64,000 nucleotides of DNA from Aurantiochytrium sp. KH105 (lineage: Eukaryota; Sar; Bigyra; Thraustochytrida; Thraustochytriidae): positions 192,603 to 256,602 of the forward strand of contig BGKB01000083.1 in the NCBI GenBank assembly GCA_003116975.1. The letters are read 5' to 3'. Positions 10,129 to 20,300 of this stretch are shown piece by piece. Each line of letters starts with the position of its first letter. Within the stretch, counting starts at the first letter, position 1. The notes under the pieces are model-generated. The model made no database searches. It had not been told where the DNA came from and saw nothing but the letters and a program-made list of their open reading frames with translations. A program made the position numbers and the translations under genes.

Positions 10129-11610
10129 ATGGCGACGACGGCGGCCAAGGTGCCCCAGGCGCTGCAGCAGCGCGCGGCCATGGAGGTGGACGAGGGCGAA
10201 GACCAGGCCGCGCGGGGTACCCTTGAGCGTGCGACGAGTCAGTGCAGTTACTCGCACGCGAGGTTCGTCTTGCCACGCGTGCGCAAGTTTACAGCCCAGT
10301 ACTCGCACGTGTACCAGAAGCGCATGACAGCCCTCAAGCCGATTGTCAAGCGCGAGTGCCAGAAATTATGGGGCAAAGACATTGCCTTTGTTGACCGTGT
10401 GATCGACCTTCAGGCATCGCGTCCAACGTGTGTCCTGGTGGGCACGTTGTACAAGCTCCAGCAGCTCAAACCCTCTGTCCTCGACGAGTTCGCATCCGAG
10501 TTCGACGGCAAGGACGAGAAGAAGGTCATTGACAACTTTTGCTCGGATGACGACGAGTTCGTCCTCGAAGACGAGTCTGGCCGCGTGAATCTAATTGGCT
10601 TGGACAAAATGCTCGTTGACTCGCTCGTGAGCGGACTCGTCGTGGGCCTTCAGGGTCGCCTCGATGAAGACGGTAGCTTCCTGGTGGCGCGCTACTGCTT
10701 TCCAGGCCACGCACCTCAGCCCGAGCGTCCTGTTCCCCGTGCCAAACGGCAGCGTTTTCTTATGCTTGTGAGCGGGCTGCGGCTCGGCGCAGGCTTTGAT
10801 CCTTTGCCCTTCCAGACTTTGACCGAATACATTTGCGGGCAAATCGGGAGCAGCGCAGACCAAACTCTCGAATCCGAAATCGTGCGCGTGGTCCTTGCGG
10901 GCGGTGCAGTGGACCTTCCGGCTGATGAGAAGCGAAGCGAATCTGATGCCAGCGACATGGCGGTCGGCGGAGCCAGCGTGAAGACGCAAAAATCGGGCAA
11001 GTCTCGCGAGACCAACAAGCTCGTGGAGCCCATTCGGCAGCTCGACTGCGCCCTTGCAGAGATAGCTTCGAGCATCAGCGTCGACGTCATTCCTGGCCCC
11101 ACCGACCCTGTCCAGGTGACCATGCCACAGCAGCCGCTTCACAAGTGCCTTTTTCCACACGCAGGACGTTTCAAGTCGTCCTTCAAGCTAGTCACGAACC
11201 CGTTTGAGTGTACCATCGACGAAGACACACTTATTTTGGGCCACGGCGGTCAGCCCGTGCAGGATATGCTAAGATACACGCGGAATCGGTCTGGGTTGGA
11301 CCTCATGGAGGAGACTTTGCAGTGGCGCCACATTGCACCCACGGCTCCCGACACCTTGGCGTGCTACCCTTTGACCACTGTGGATCCTTTTGTGATGCAA
11401 GAGCGTCCACACTTGTACTTTTGCGGCAACCAGCCAGCGTTCGATGACCGCCTTGTGCACAGTTTGCATGGTGGATTTACGCGCGTCGTGTCAGTTCCCG
11501 AATTCGCGACGACGGGCCAGGTTGTGCTCGTTGACTTGTCGTCGGAGTACTTGGACTGCACAACCATCCAATTCGATGGCCTCGACGATGACAACGATGG
11601 CGAGGCATAA
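10129..11610 (+). CDS. POLD2: DNA polymerase delta small (regulatory) subunit, POLD2/p50
   Basis: 493 residues, close to the family length. The N-terminal OB-fold region starts about residue 35 (the YSHVYQKRMTALKP segment is typical) and includes VLVGTLYKLQQLKPS. The central calcineurin-like phosphodiesterase fold follows, with FLMLVSGLRLGAG near 205 and the family hallmark PGPTDPVQVTMPQQPLHKCL near 320-345, then NPFECTIDED and GHGGQPVQD. The fold is known to be catalytically inactive in this family and serves as a scaffold. The protein links the catalytic subunit to the other subunits of polymerase delta in nuclear lagging-strand replication. A short charged insertion near 255-295 separates the two halves. 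A run of CCAAC/CTAA repeats directly follows the stop. Confidence 0.96.
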   Translation: MATTAAKVPQALQQRAAMEVDEGEDQAARGTLERATSQCSYSHARFVLPRVRKFTAQYSHVYQKRMTALKPIVKRECQKLWGKDIAFVDRVIDLQASRPTCVLVGTLYKLQQLKPSVLDEFASEFDGKDEKKVIDNFCSDDDEFVLEDESGRVNLIGLDKMLVDSLVSGLVVGLQGRLDEDGSFLVARYCFPGHAPQPERPVPRAKRQRFLMLVSGLRLGAGFDPLPFQTLTEYICGQIGSSADQTLESEIVRVVLAGGAVDLPADEKRSESDASDMAVGGASVKTQKSGKSRETNKLVEPIRQLDCALAEIASSISVDVIPGPTDPVQVTMPQQPLHKCLFPHAGRFKSSFKLVTNPFECTIDEDTLILGHGGQPVQDMLRYTRNRSGLDLMEETLQWRHIAPTAPDTLACYPLTTVDPFVMQERPHLYFCGNQPAFDDRLVHSLHGGFTRVVSVPEFATTGQVVLVDLSSEYLDCTTIQFDGLDDDNDGEA

Positions 11611-12008
11611 CCAACCAACTAACTAACCAACTAACTAAAAGCAAAAGCTTTGCAATTGTTTTCCATCATTCTTTCTTCTTCGTTTGCTTATGAATTTTTC
11701 TCTTTCTTCTTCCTTTCGAAAATATGGAAGCTTGGCCAAAAGTGACTAACGCGATGCTGACCACAGCGCGAGACCTCGAGCAAAGAAAGAGATGTAAGCG
11801 CGTCCAGAAGCATGTGGCACCGATAAGGTGCAAAGTCTCCTTGTCAGCGCAATGATAACGTACATGCGAAGCCTCCTCGCCGGTGCAACGTCAGTTCGGC
11901 AAGGTCTCAGTCTATCGAGATCGGGGGGTAGACAGGACAGTGCATTCCGGATGCATTTCCTATGCTCAATTCGGTTTTCCGTAACATCATGTTTTCTATC
12001 TAAAAAGC
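11611..12008. other. Convergent intergenic region
   Basis: 398 bp between two stop codons. It begins with imperfect CCAACTAACTAA repeats (11610-11637) and a pyrimidine-rich stretch that probably serves as 3' UTR. No gene seen. Confidence 0.5.
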
Positions 12009-12815
12009 CTATGGTGTGGCTTCCACTTCAATTTTCTCCTCCTCTGCCGGCGCAGCGTCATCCTCCTCAAGTGGTGCATGGTCACTATGAAAGGTGTCAC
12101 GAAGGTGTTTGGATTGCGCAGATGCGTGAGCGCGATCAGAAGGAGCAAAGCCTGCGTCGATGGTTGCCTTTTGCGCAACAAAGGCCTCCTCCTCGAACTC
12201 TTCCTCGCGCTTCGAGAGACGGAGCCAGGAAGAAGACTCTGTGATGCCGATAAAGTACATGAACGTGCTGGCACAGAGCAGAGCAATGACGAGAAAGGCA
12301 GACTTGGGGAACCCACGAAAGCGCGAGCCAGCGAGGTCCCGCGCCGTGTAAACAGCAGGTCGAGTGCTCGCTGACGGAGATGCAGCTTCTTGCTGCTGGG
12401 CCTTTTGAGCTTCTCGTTGGCGCCTTTCGGCCTCGATTTCTCGCAGACGCGCGAGCTCTTGTCTCTTTCTCGACTCGGCATTATTGCTCAGGACGCGCTC
12501 GCGGACCTTGTGCTGTATGGTCTCGTCGGTCCTGCCGAAGCGGAGAGAGATGGGTCGTTGACTCGCGCGAAGCTTTTGCAGCACGACCTCGTACTGCACC
12601 AGGCCGATGGGCACCTCGTCGATGCAGAGGAGGGCATCTCCCAGCTGCACGCGACCGTCCTTCTCCACAGGCCCCTGCGCGCCCTGACCGCCGCGCTTGA
12701 AGCCGACGAGCACCACCTCGCCGCTCTCGAGCTGCTCGAGCTGCACGCCCAAAAAGCTCTCGAAGCAGTCCACGTCGAAGCGCTCCAGCACCGCGGGCAC
12801 GCTCACGAGGCCCAT
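12009..12815 (-). CDS. PDZ-domain protein with one membrane segment
   Basis: 268 residues from the preferred Met at 12815; the frame stays open to an upstream Met at 12947. Residues about 8-95 match a PDZ domain: FLGVQLEQ as the carboxylate-binding region, LGDALLCIDEVPIG as the classic 'GD.ll.in' strand, and VLQKLRASQRPISLRF as the last helix and strand. A charged Gln/Glu-rich coiled coil follows (about 100-150), then one hydrophobic segment near 171-191 (AFLVIALLCASTFMYFIGI) and a charged, acidic C-terminus. There is no signal peptide, so a single-pass or tail-anchored-like protein on an internal membrane is inferred. PDZ domains bind C-terminal peptides of partners. Ortholog not recognised. 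Confidence 0.75.
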   Translation of the reverse strand: MGLVSVPAVLERFDVDCFESFLGVQLEQLESGEVVLVGFKRGGQGAQGPVEKDGRVQLGDALLCIDEVPIGLVQYEVVLQKLRASQRPISLRFGRTDETIQHKVRERVLSNNAESRKRQELARLREIEAERRQREAQKAQQQEAASPSASTRPAVYTARDLAGSRFRGFPKSAFLVIALLCASTFMYFIGITESSSWLRLSKREEEFEEEAFVAQKATIDAGFAPSDRAHASAQSKHLRDTFHSDHAPLEEDDAAPAEEEKIEVEATP

Positions 12816-13264
12816 CGCGACGCCCGCGCGCGCAGGAGCCCCTCCGTGCGCGTACGCGTTGGCGCTCTGGTCGTTGTTGACCGGGCACGGTATGTTATGT
12901 AGGATGGCGAGCTCGAGCGAGCTTGAGCAGGTCGAGCAAAACCTCAACGAGCTCGGCCCTCCTCACTCGCGAGAGCTCGCTCGCTCGCTAGCTAGCTAGC
13001 TTGGGCTCGGCAAGCGCGCAAGGCTCAGACGGAGCCGGGCAGGAGAAGCTGGCTTGCACGGAGCCCAGGAGTGCGCGCGCGGCGCCCTTGAGGACCGACC
13101 ACGAGGCGGACCTCTTGAACGACAGCGACGCCGCGACCGCAACCGCGACCGCGACCGTGGAAACAACTACGACAGCAACGACAACGACAAAGAAGGAGGG
13201 CGACAAGGAAAAGGAAGAAATAGACGCAGCGGCGACAAAAGCGAAGTAAGGAGAGAACAAGAGG
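12816..13264. other. Divergent intergenic region
   Basis: About 450 bp between divergent starts. It contains CTCGAGC/GAGCTCG-rich near-palindromic sequence (about 12903-13005, ending in CTAGCTAGCTAGC) and an ACGACAAC-like low-complexity stretch (13130-13200). No gene supported; presumably a shared promoter region. Confidence 0.45.
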
Positions 13265-14617
13265 ATGAGCAGTTTCCTCTACGAGCACAGCGAGACTGAG
13301 CTGCTGCAGGCGCTGGGTCTGCTGGGCCCAACGGGGACGGAAGCGCCCGAAGGTGACGCGCAAGGCAATCTTGGGTCAACCGCGGTTACCGACGCTGGAG
13401 CAGCGCCATTGGCTACTGGCGAGCCGCCCTCGCTGACGGCAACACAAAGAAGATCGCTCTCGCTCTCGCAAGATAGCTTTTCCCAGCGAAGCGGTAGATT
13501 GCAACAGCGGAGACTCTCCGCCGAGAGCCTGCCAGATCCTGATCTCGCAAGTAATGATAGGGACGACGACGACGACGATGGTTCAGGTGGAGATCCCGAC
13601 ATCGACGGCTCGGGTAAGGCGAGTCCCGAAGACTCAGTCCACAGTAACGTCGGAGAGTCTCTGGAAACAATGCCGCCTGTGGATACGACAGGTCGTGCGC
13701 GCGGCGTCTCGCAGGCCCCCTTGCTCGTCGCCGGAGCCACCACGCAGGAAGCGAGCGAGCGCGATGGCGTGCCCAACAGCTGGAGTGACGGCGACGCGAG
13801 TGAATTCAAGGTCCGCGCCGGACCCAACTACGCGCGGACAAAGCGTAAACAGGCTTCCAAGGACTCTTATTACCGGCAGATAGGAATGGATCTCTTTCGC
13901 AACACGTACGACGGCGCGATGCGCATTTCCAATATCGGAGCACATGTCAAACTTCCCGAGTCGCGGCTCTCGCACATCCCTGTAGGCTGCCCTTTTCCTC
14001 GCATCATCATTTTCAACATTCAGGTACCTGTCGCGGCACCGAAAATGTTTGGCAAAAGCGACCCCGATGCGGGGCTGAGTCTGGTGCAGTACTTTGAGAT
14101 CAAGCGCTCGACGCTGGACCAGTTGGAGGAGCAAGATCGTACGGGAGCTCCTCCCACGCCGTCGATTGCGCTTTTGACAAAGTTTTTCCGCGAGTATCGT
14201 ACGTCGGACGATGTGCGCCGGCGCTTCAAGATCATCGGACACGTGCTTAACATGGTCGAAGTTGGCGTTCCTTCTATGTTTCAGAGCTACAACGGAAAAC
14301 CAGCGATTGTTTTCAAGACGGGAACGATATTTTCGGGCCCCATTGACGGAAACGTGCAGGATCACTACGTTGAGTTTGACATCAACGTGCATGAGTTTGC
14401 TTATCTCGCGCGGAAAGCACTACACTCCATGATAGATCGCGTACCTCAAATGCGTCTTCGTTGCGCATTTGTGCTGCAGGGAGAAGATGACGAAGAGCTT
14501 CCTGAGCAGGTCTTTGCGTGCTCGGCGCTGCACAATTTGGACCTGCGCACCGCTCGCCCCGTCGATTTAGCTCCGATTAACGTGAGCACACTTCAGAAGC
14601 GTCGCACCTTTGCCTGA
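13265..14617 (+). CDS. EDR2-C domain (DUF1336) protein
   Basis: 450 residues. Residues 1-190 are low-complexity, Ser/Asp-rich and probably disordered. From about 200 to the end the protein matches the C-terminal domain of plant ENHANCED DISEASE RESISTANCE 2 (DUF1336): FRNTYDGAMRISNIG, CPFPRIIIFNIQVPVAAP, LVQYFEIK, RFKIIGHVLNM, SYNGKPAIVFKTGTIFSG and YVEFDINVHEFAYLARKAL are recognisable. Plant EDR2 proteins carry PH and START domains first; here the domain stands alone after a disordered leader. Lipid-linked, membrane-associated function is known for the plant family, while the role here is inferred. The start is the first Met after an in-frame stop. Confidence 0.88.
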   Translation: MSSFLYEHSETELLQALGLLGPTGTEAPEGDAQGNLGSTAVTDAGAAPLATGEPPSLTATQRRSLSLSQDSFSQRSGRLQQRRLSAESLPDPDLASNDRDDDDDDGSGGDPDIDGSGKASPEDSVHSNVGESLETMPPVDTTGRARGVSQAPLLVAGATTQEASERDGVPNSWSDGDASEFKVRAGPNYARTKRKQASKDSYYRQIGMDLFRNTYDGAMRISNIGAHVKLPESRLSHIPVGCPFPRIIIFNIQVPVAAPKMFGKSDPDAGLSLVQYFEIKRSTLDQLEEQDRTGAPPTPSIALLTKFFREYRTSDDVRRRFKIIGHVLNMVEVGVPSMFQSYNGKPAIVFKTGTIFSGPIDGNVQDHYVEFDINVHEFAYLARKALHSMIDRVPQMRLRCAFVLQGEDDEELPEQVFACSALHNLDLRTARPVDLAPINVSTLQKRRTFA

Positions 14618-15031
14618 TTGTCCGATCACACGCATGGCTTGACACTGTAAACTAGTTTGTAATACGCATCACAACGATTGATTCTGAAGCGGCCGCAAGG
14701 TCGGGTATTCCACACGCGCGCTTCAAGGAGGTTGTTTGAAAGAATGATGAAAAATGCAAATGATTGAGACTTTGAACTTTGACCGCGAAGCGGCAGGCTC
14801 TTCATTTCGCGAAACGGCAAACCCATTTTTCAAACTATCATTTTCGAAGAAATATTTTCTCGCAAAAGATTTGCGCAAGATAATCGACTCCTGTAGCAGC
14901 AAGAACGACACAAGGTAAACACAACGACGGTGATGATGGGACAAAAGGCACAATCATTGTGGAATTATATAAAAGAATAAATGCGCAACACCGCACGTTC
15001 GTTGCGTCAGACAGGCGCCATTGCTGGGCCC
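14618..15031. other. Convergent intergenic region
   Basis: About 410 bp between two stop codons, AT-richer than the flanks. No gene or distinct repeat seen. Confidence 0.5.
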
Positions 15032-18000
15032 TTAGACCACATCGTCGTCAAGGTCGAGCGTCATATCCTCGACAAACGCTTGGTAGGCTCGCCACATCGG
15101 GCCAAGGTCGATGCTTGCAGACGCCCGACCCGGTCGTGGGACGGGAGCAGGAGTAAAAGGACTGAACTTGGCAGACATACGGCTTGTGGGTGACAAGCCT
15201 GGGGGCGGGGCAAGCGAATTGTCTCTCGTGGGCGCGACGTGCGCGTCGTCGTCCGGGGCGCGCAGTTTGCGCGCGCGCGAACGATGAAAGAGTCCAACCT
15301 TGGAAAAGTAACACATGACAAATCCCGTGCGCGCCAATCGGCTCACCACAACGAAGCCGAGCTGCTTTAAGATGTCGGAATTGCTGTTGAGCAAGAGAGC
15401 GAGAACCATTGCGGCATCTAGACCCAGAAAGCCGAGAGCAATGAGATCCTGAAAGGAGATCCACAAAAGGGAGCGGCGGCGGCCACTGCTGGAGAGCGGG
15501 ACAAGAAAGAGGATTTGCATAATGAACTGCACGACGTACACCAAAAAGAGGGAAATGGTGAGAATCGCAAAGCCTGCATTCAACCCACTCGTCTCGAGTC
15601 CCCCGCCGAGAACCGAGTCAATGCCGTTCTTGAGGGAGTCAGTTAAGCTATCACCTTCGGCTGCCACGGTGTCACCGTCATTAAACGCGCAAAGAGTACT
15701 GGCAAGAAAAAAGTCGATGAGCAAAAAGCTCGTGATCGCCTGGCGACTGAGAATAGCGGAAATGACCATTCCGCGCGAGCCCGTGGCGCCCGTAGGAGCG
15801 CCTTCGTTGCGTCCACCATCGATGATGTTCTGTAGCGCGGCACCTGTTTGGCCTTTTCTCGCCCTTGCAGGGCGGTCTGCGCTGTCTACGGTGCCGCGCT
15901 TGAGGCGGTCCGTGCGAAACACGTAGAGGAAGAAGAAAGCAAAGAAGGAGATGATGTGGTACGCGAGCACAATGCAGAGAAGCGCAAAGATGCAGGTGGT
16001 GATGTCGAAATCGTCAAACTCGAATTGACGTACAATGTTCGATCCAGCGCGTTGCGCCTGTTCTAGAACCGAGACGCCCTCCTCAACGATGATGCGATTG
16101 CCGAGCGCATTGATAAGCGTTCCGCCAAAGCTGTAAAAGGTGACCATAAGGTAGGTGACCCATCCGAGAAAGGGCGGAATATCCTTGAGGTTGATGATGA
16201 AGCCGTTCATGACCGCTGCAAGCGCGAGAAGCGACATGTTAACAAGCGCCGCCTTGCGGGTGTCCGGGGCAGATTCACCGCCGCGTTCAATGATAAAGAT
16301 CTCCACCATGGTGTTCTGTGCCGTGACCGCGATGCTTGTGAGCATCATTAGCACGAGAAAATTCATGAGAGAGGTCCCGCTGTCGTTGAAAAGAAAAGAC
16401 ATGTAGTACAGCGGTACCGCGTAACACAGCGATTCGATGGTGGCAGCAACAATGTTGCGCGTAAAGGCACTAAAGAGAAAAGCCTGGAAGGCAACCGTGT
16501 TGCCGTTGGCCCGCTCGTAGGTCCAGACGCCCTTCTCCAAATTGTACCGGTCCCCGAGAAAGACCGAGGCCAAGAAGGTAAGCGTACTCGTAGCGAGGTA
16601 GCTGAGCGCCACCTGACTCGAGTACGAGTCGCTGCCATAAAACACGATGCCCACAAGAACGCCTGCGACGAGAGCAAAGAGCGCAGTGCGCCATACGTCG
16701 AAGCCACCACGCTTGATTGTGCGAGAGAGAAGGACCCAGAGTGCCGTGATGACGCTGATGGGCGCGCTCCACGACCAGCGACCGGACGCCAGGGCATTCT
16801 CCACGAGAACAGCGCGCAGCGAGTGCGCCATGGCCACGCTAAACTCGGTGCGCTCAGCATCAATGGCATCGCGCACGCCGCGGCCCAAGGACCCAGTATC
16901 GTACTTGTGGCGGTACATTTTGATGCGGGACTCTGGTGCGCCCTGCAGCTTGTCGAGAATCTCGTCACCAATGTTGACCTCATCAATGGAAACCTCGAAG
17001 AAGTCCGCCGCGTCCAGCGGGGTCCCATGGAAGATGATCTTACCGCGCACGAGAATGGTGACGTCGTCGAGAAGCTGGAAAATCTCGCGACGGGGCTGGT
17101 GAATAGTCATGATAATGTTGACACCTGCCTTGTAGGCGAGGTTGTGCAAACTCTTGACGAGCACCAGGGCATTCGTACTATCGAGACCCGAAGTGGGTTC
17201 GTCGAGCAAGAGGCCTGCGGGCATGGAAAGAAGCTGGGTGGCCACAGAGACGCGGCGGCGCTGGCCGCCCGAGATACCACCTTCCACGAGCACACCACCA
17301 TCGCCGCAAATGGTGTCGGCACACTTTTGGAGCTCGAGCAGAGTGATGACTTGCTCGACACGGCGCAGCTTTTCTTCGTCGCCAAAAAATTGCGGAAGCT
17401 GCAGCCACGCGGCATGTCGCAGGTGCTGGCGCACCGTGAGCAAAGGGAAGAGCACGTCGGTCTGGCGCACGTATGACGTCGAATTGCGCAGCCATTCGCG
17501 CAAGAAAGAGGCTCTGTTGAGATGCGAAGGGACGCCGTTGATCAGGTGCTCTCCCGTGACGCGGCCCGATTCCCGCGTGTACGACACGAGATCCAACAAG
17601 GTCGACTTGCCGCTGCCAGAGGGACCCATGAGTGCGTGCACCAGGCCGGGTTGGAAGGCGACGCTCACCTTGTCCAGAATCTGGTGAGGCTTGGCCGATC
17701 TTTTCTTCTTGGGGGCCCAGTACGAAAGGTTGCTTACCATGAGCTGCACGGCACGACCCTTGTTCGCGCGCTGTGCCTCGCGAAGGATCATGCGCTCTGC
17801 ATTGTCGCCTTCATTCTGGCCACCGTTTCCGAAACTCTCTGCCAGCTCTCTCTCGCGTTTGAGTTTGGCGTTGAACTTGCGGCACGTGCGGTCAAACATA
17901 GCGACTCGGATGCGCATAGCGATAAAGGCAACCCAGGCGAGCGCGATGACGAAGTACGCGTACCCGAGGACGAGCGTCTGCTGGCAGGTAGAGCTCTCGT

Positions 18001-19390
18001 CGACGAGCTCGAATGCCTCCACGCGGGTGGGACATGTCTCTCCGCAGAGAAAATCCACGCAGCGATCAATGGCAGAGGTCACGGTGATTTCTTGGATCCA
18101 GTTCGCCACCATCGTATCCGCAGCCGTGTTGTCGACCAGAACCTGAGACCACTCTTCGCCCGTGCGTGCGTAGTTGACAGAACCCGCGTCACCAATTTTC
18201 GCGTTGCGCGTCTCGTTCGTAGCCAAGACGGTGATGGGAACAATCCAGCCGTGCTGAGCGCATCCTGGGCTCCAATAGCGGTGCTCGGGCACTTCATATG
18301 TAATGAGCTCGAATTCCCGACGCATGTTAATGCCGTGACCACGCATGTATGCGAGCACAGCTTGCGAGTATGCAGCGTCGTCCAGAAATGAACTCGAGGC
18401 GTCAGCGTCGGCGATGCCTAGCGCGAAGAGGTTCACCAGATCGAATTGACTCTGCAGTACAAGCGTGGGAATGATGGCAAAGGTTGTGAGCGGCAACAGA
18501 TTCGAGGCGTACAGGCATTTCTGGGGCGAGCCGACAAACTTGTCAACACACTCCTGAGAGAGCGGAGCGTTGTCGATCCAGCGCGCCGAGTCGCGCGCGA
18601 GGTTCGCGTCAAACTCAAAGGCGGCGTTGAGGTCCGTGTAGCTCGTTGTCGCGAACTGTCGCTGGTCCAGGAACCACGCTGAGTCGAGAATCAGACGCAC
18701 ATTTTCAACTACGAAGGGGTCGTTGTCGGTCAAGCGCGCAGCGTGGTGTGCGGCGCCGACGCCGCCTCCACGTGTTCCACCAAAGATGACCTCGCTCGTG
18801 GCCGAGAGCCCACGGCTTAGTTGGAGGTCGTCAAGCACTGCGTCGATGACCTCTGCACCCTTGAAGTAATTATTTGCCGGGTCCACCACGTCGCCACGAC
18901 CGAGGTGCCAATCCAAGGTACAGGAGGGGACGAAGACGCGCGTCGCATCGCCAAATTGCGCCGTGTCGTCGCAGAGAAGCGAGGAGAACTTAACATCGAC
19001 CAGATCCCACTGCTCTGACGAACACTGCAAGCGATCGTAATAGCAGTCCAGGTTTGTGGCGTTAATGGAGGTCACGTTCTCGGTGCCGCTTTCATCCTCG
19101 TCGTCTTCGTCGCAAAGCGTGTTCTCCTCGCCGCTGCAGTAACTCGCGCAGGTCTCGGGGTCTTTGCACAGTTTCTCGTTGTCGCCAAGCCAGATGATGA
19201 AGCGGCCCGTGTTGCTCCCGTGCACGTAGTACCTCGCCGGCGACCCGTCCGCGCACACGGCCTCGGTGTACGCCGCGAGCCCCACGGCCTCCACGTCCCC
19301 CGTCTCGCAGATCTGCGCCCTCGCCGCCGCCAGCGCCGCCGCCGCCAGCGCCGCCGCCAGCAGCGCCGCGCGGCTCTTCTCCGCGCGCAT
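15032..19390 (-). CDS. ABCG-type half transporter fused to a pectinacetylesterase/Notum-like ectodomain
   Basis: 1452 residues. An Ala/Leu-rich signal peptide (1-25) is followed by a pectinacetylesterase/Notum-like domain (about 27-460) with many Cys. The nucleophile motif GxSxGG is here GGTRGG, with Thr206 in the Ser position; Asp317 (SQFD) and His380 (CAQHG) fit the other triad positions. A membrane segment (about 478-500) leads to an ABC ATPase: Walker A GPSGSGKS 589-596, signature ISGGQRRR near 703, Walker B LLLDEP near 722, H-loop TIHQP near 762. An ABC2-type membrane domain covers about 890-1190, and an extra block of membrane segments lies about 1230-1400. This is the ABCG order (ATPase before membrane domain). 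Export of a lipid or sterol-like substrate is the family norm; substrate unknown. The ectodomain may be a binding pseudoenzyme. One intact frame supports a real fusion. Confidence 0.9.
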   Translation of the reverse strand: MRAEKSRAALLAAALAAAALAAARAQICETGDVEAVGLAAYTEAVCADGSPARYYVHGSNTGRFIIWLGDNEKLCKDPETCASYCSGEENTLCDEDDEDESGTENVTSINATNLDCYYDRLQCSSEQWDLVDVKFSSLLCDDTAQFGDATRVFVPSCTLDWHLGRGDVVDPANNYFKGAEVIDAVLDDLQLSRGLSATSEVIFGGTRGGGVGAAHHAARLTDNDPFVVENVRLILDSAWFLDQRQFATTSYTDLNAAFEFDANLARDSARWIDNAPLSQECVDKFVGSPQKCLYASNLLPLTTFAIIPTLVLQSQFDLVNLFALGIADADASSSFLDDAAYSQAVLAYMRGHGINMRREFELITYEVPEHRYWSPGCAQHGWIVPITVLATNETRNAKIGDAGSVNYARTGEEWSQVLVDNTAADTMVANWIQEITVTSAIDRCVDFLCGETCPTRVEAFELVDESSTCQQTLVLGYAYFVIALAWVAFIAMRIRVAMFDRTCRKFNAKLKRERELAESFGNGGQNEGDNAERMILREAQRANKGRAVQLMVSNLSYWAPKKKRSAKPHQILDKVSVAFQPGLVHALMGPSGSGKSTLLDLVSYTRESGRVTGEHLINGVPSHLNRASFLREWLRNSTSYVRQTDVLFPLLTVRQHLRHAAWLQLPQFFGDEEKLRRVEQVITLLELQKCADTICGDGGVLVEGGISGGQRRRVSVATQLLSMPAGLLLDEPTSGLDSTNALVLVKSLHNLAYKAGVNIIMTIHQPRREIFQLLDDVTILVRGKIIFHGTPLDAADFFEVSIDEVNIGDEILDKLQGAPESRIKMYRHKYDTGSLGRGVRDAIDAERTEFSVAMAHSLRAVLVENALASGRWSWSAPISVITALWVLLSRTIKRGGFDVWRTALFALVAGVLVGIVFYGSDSYSSQVALSYLATSTLTFLASVFLGDRYNLEKGVWTYERANGNTVAFQAFLFSAFTRNIVAATIESLCYAVPLYYMSFLFNDSGTSLMNFLVLMMLTSIAVTAQNTMVEIFIIERGGESAPDTRKAALVNMSLLALAAVMNGFIINLKDIPPFLGWVTYLMVTFYSFGGTLINALGNRIIVEEGVSVLEQAQRAGSNIVRQFEFDDFDITTCIFALLCIVLAYHIISFFAFFFLYVFRTDRLKRGTVDSADRPARARKGQTGAALQNIIDGGRNEGAPTGATGSRGMVISAILSRQAITSFLLIDFFLASTLCAFNDGDTVAAEGDSLTDSLKNGIDSVLGGGLETSGLNAGFAILTISLFLVYVVQFIMQILFLVPLSSSGRRRSLLWISFQDLIALGFLGLDAAMVLALLLNSNSDILKQLGFVVVSRLARTGFVMCYFSKVGLFHRSRARKLRAPDDDAHVAPTRDNSLAPPPGLSPTSRMSAKFSPFTPAPVPRPGRASASIDLGPMWRAYQAFVEDMTLDLDDDVV

Positions 19391-20300
19391 CCTCGCCCGC
19401 GGGCCCGTGCTCCGCGTCCTCGCGCGCCCCTCGCCGCGCCGCGCCTTTCGCAGTCTGCCGTGCGGGTCGCCGCCCTCGCGGTCCTGCTGCGCGCCCTCCT
19501 CCCCGTCCTCCTCGTGCTCGTACCGCGGGACGTACGTACCGCTCTCGCCGCCGGGACCGGCGCGCCGCGTCCCCTGGACCCGCCGCGCGACAGTGGCGGC
19601 GCCGCGCGTGAGTGGGCTATCCCGGGAAGTCCACTTGCGCCGCCGCCGCGGAAGTCGGGAATGCGCGGAGCTGCGGGGGCCGGCCAGGGCGCCAGTACCG
19701 CGGCACGTGCGGCACCCCTAAGAGCGGGGGGGGCACGCTGCGCGAGGCGCCGCGCCGGGTGCGGAAGTGGGGTTGCGCCGGAGAGGTGGGGGAGCTGGGG
19801 GCCGGGGAAATGGGGCGGCGGGGAAGGGCCGAAGGGTGCGGTGTATACCCCCAGCGGGAGAGAAGAAAGCCTAAAAAGGAGGAAGTGGATGCGATGCGAT
19901 GCGATGCGATGCGATGCGAGACGGCGGGCAAGCGAGGGTATGGAGGAGGAGATAAAGGAGAGAAGGAGCAGAGATGATGAAGGGGATGAAGAGTGAATGA
20001 GAAGCACAACAAGATGACGAAGGAGAAGGAGGAGAAGAAGAAATGAGTGAGTGAGTGAGTGAGTGAGGGAGGGAAGGAGGGAGGGAGCGAGGGAGGGAGT
20101 GATAGCGAGGATGTACAGTGAAACGAGATGCAAAATGAAGTGAAGAAGAAAATGAAAAAGGAGAAATTTGGTTTGGTTCGACTGATCGATTGACTGGGAC
20201 TAAATGGTGTAAAAGATGAAAAGTCTAAGCAGACGTGCTCGGCCGACAGGAGAGACGCAAGAGAATACTCGACGGCTCTCGAGGGCTTTGGGCGGGCATA
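19391..20300. other. Intergenic region between ABCG and URC1-like genes
   Basis: 910 bp. It combines the GC-rich upstream region of the ABCG gene (to about 19850) with purine-rich low-complexity sequence: a GATGC microsatellite at 19888-19917, GA-rich stretches, and GTGA/GAGG repeats at 20044-20100. No gene supported. Confidence 0.5.
19888..19917. repeat. GATGC pentanucleotide microsatellite
   Basis: Six head-to-tail copies of GATGC. Confidence 0.9.
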
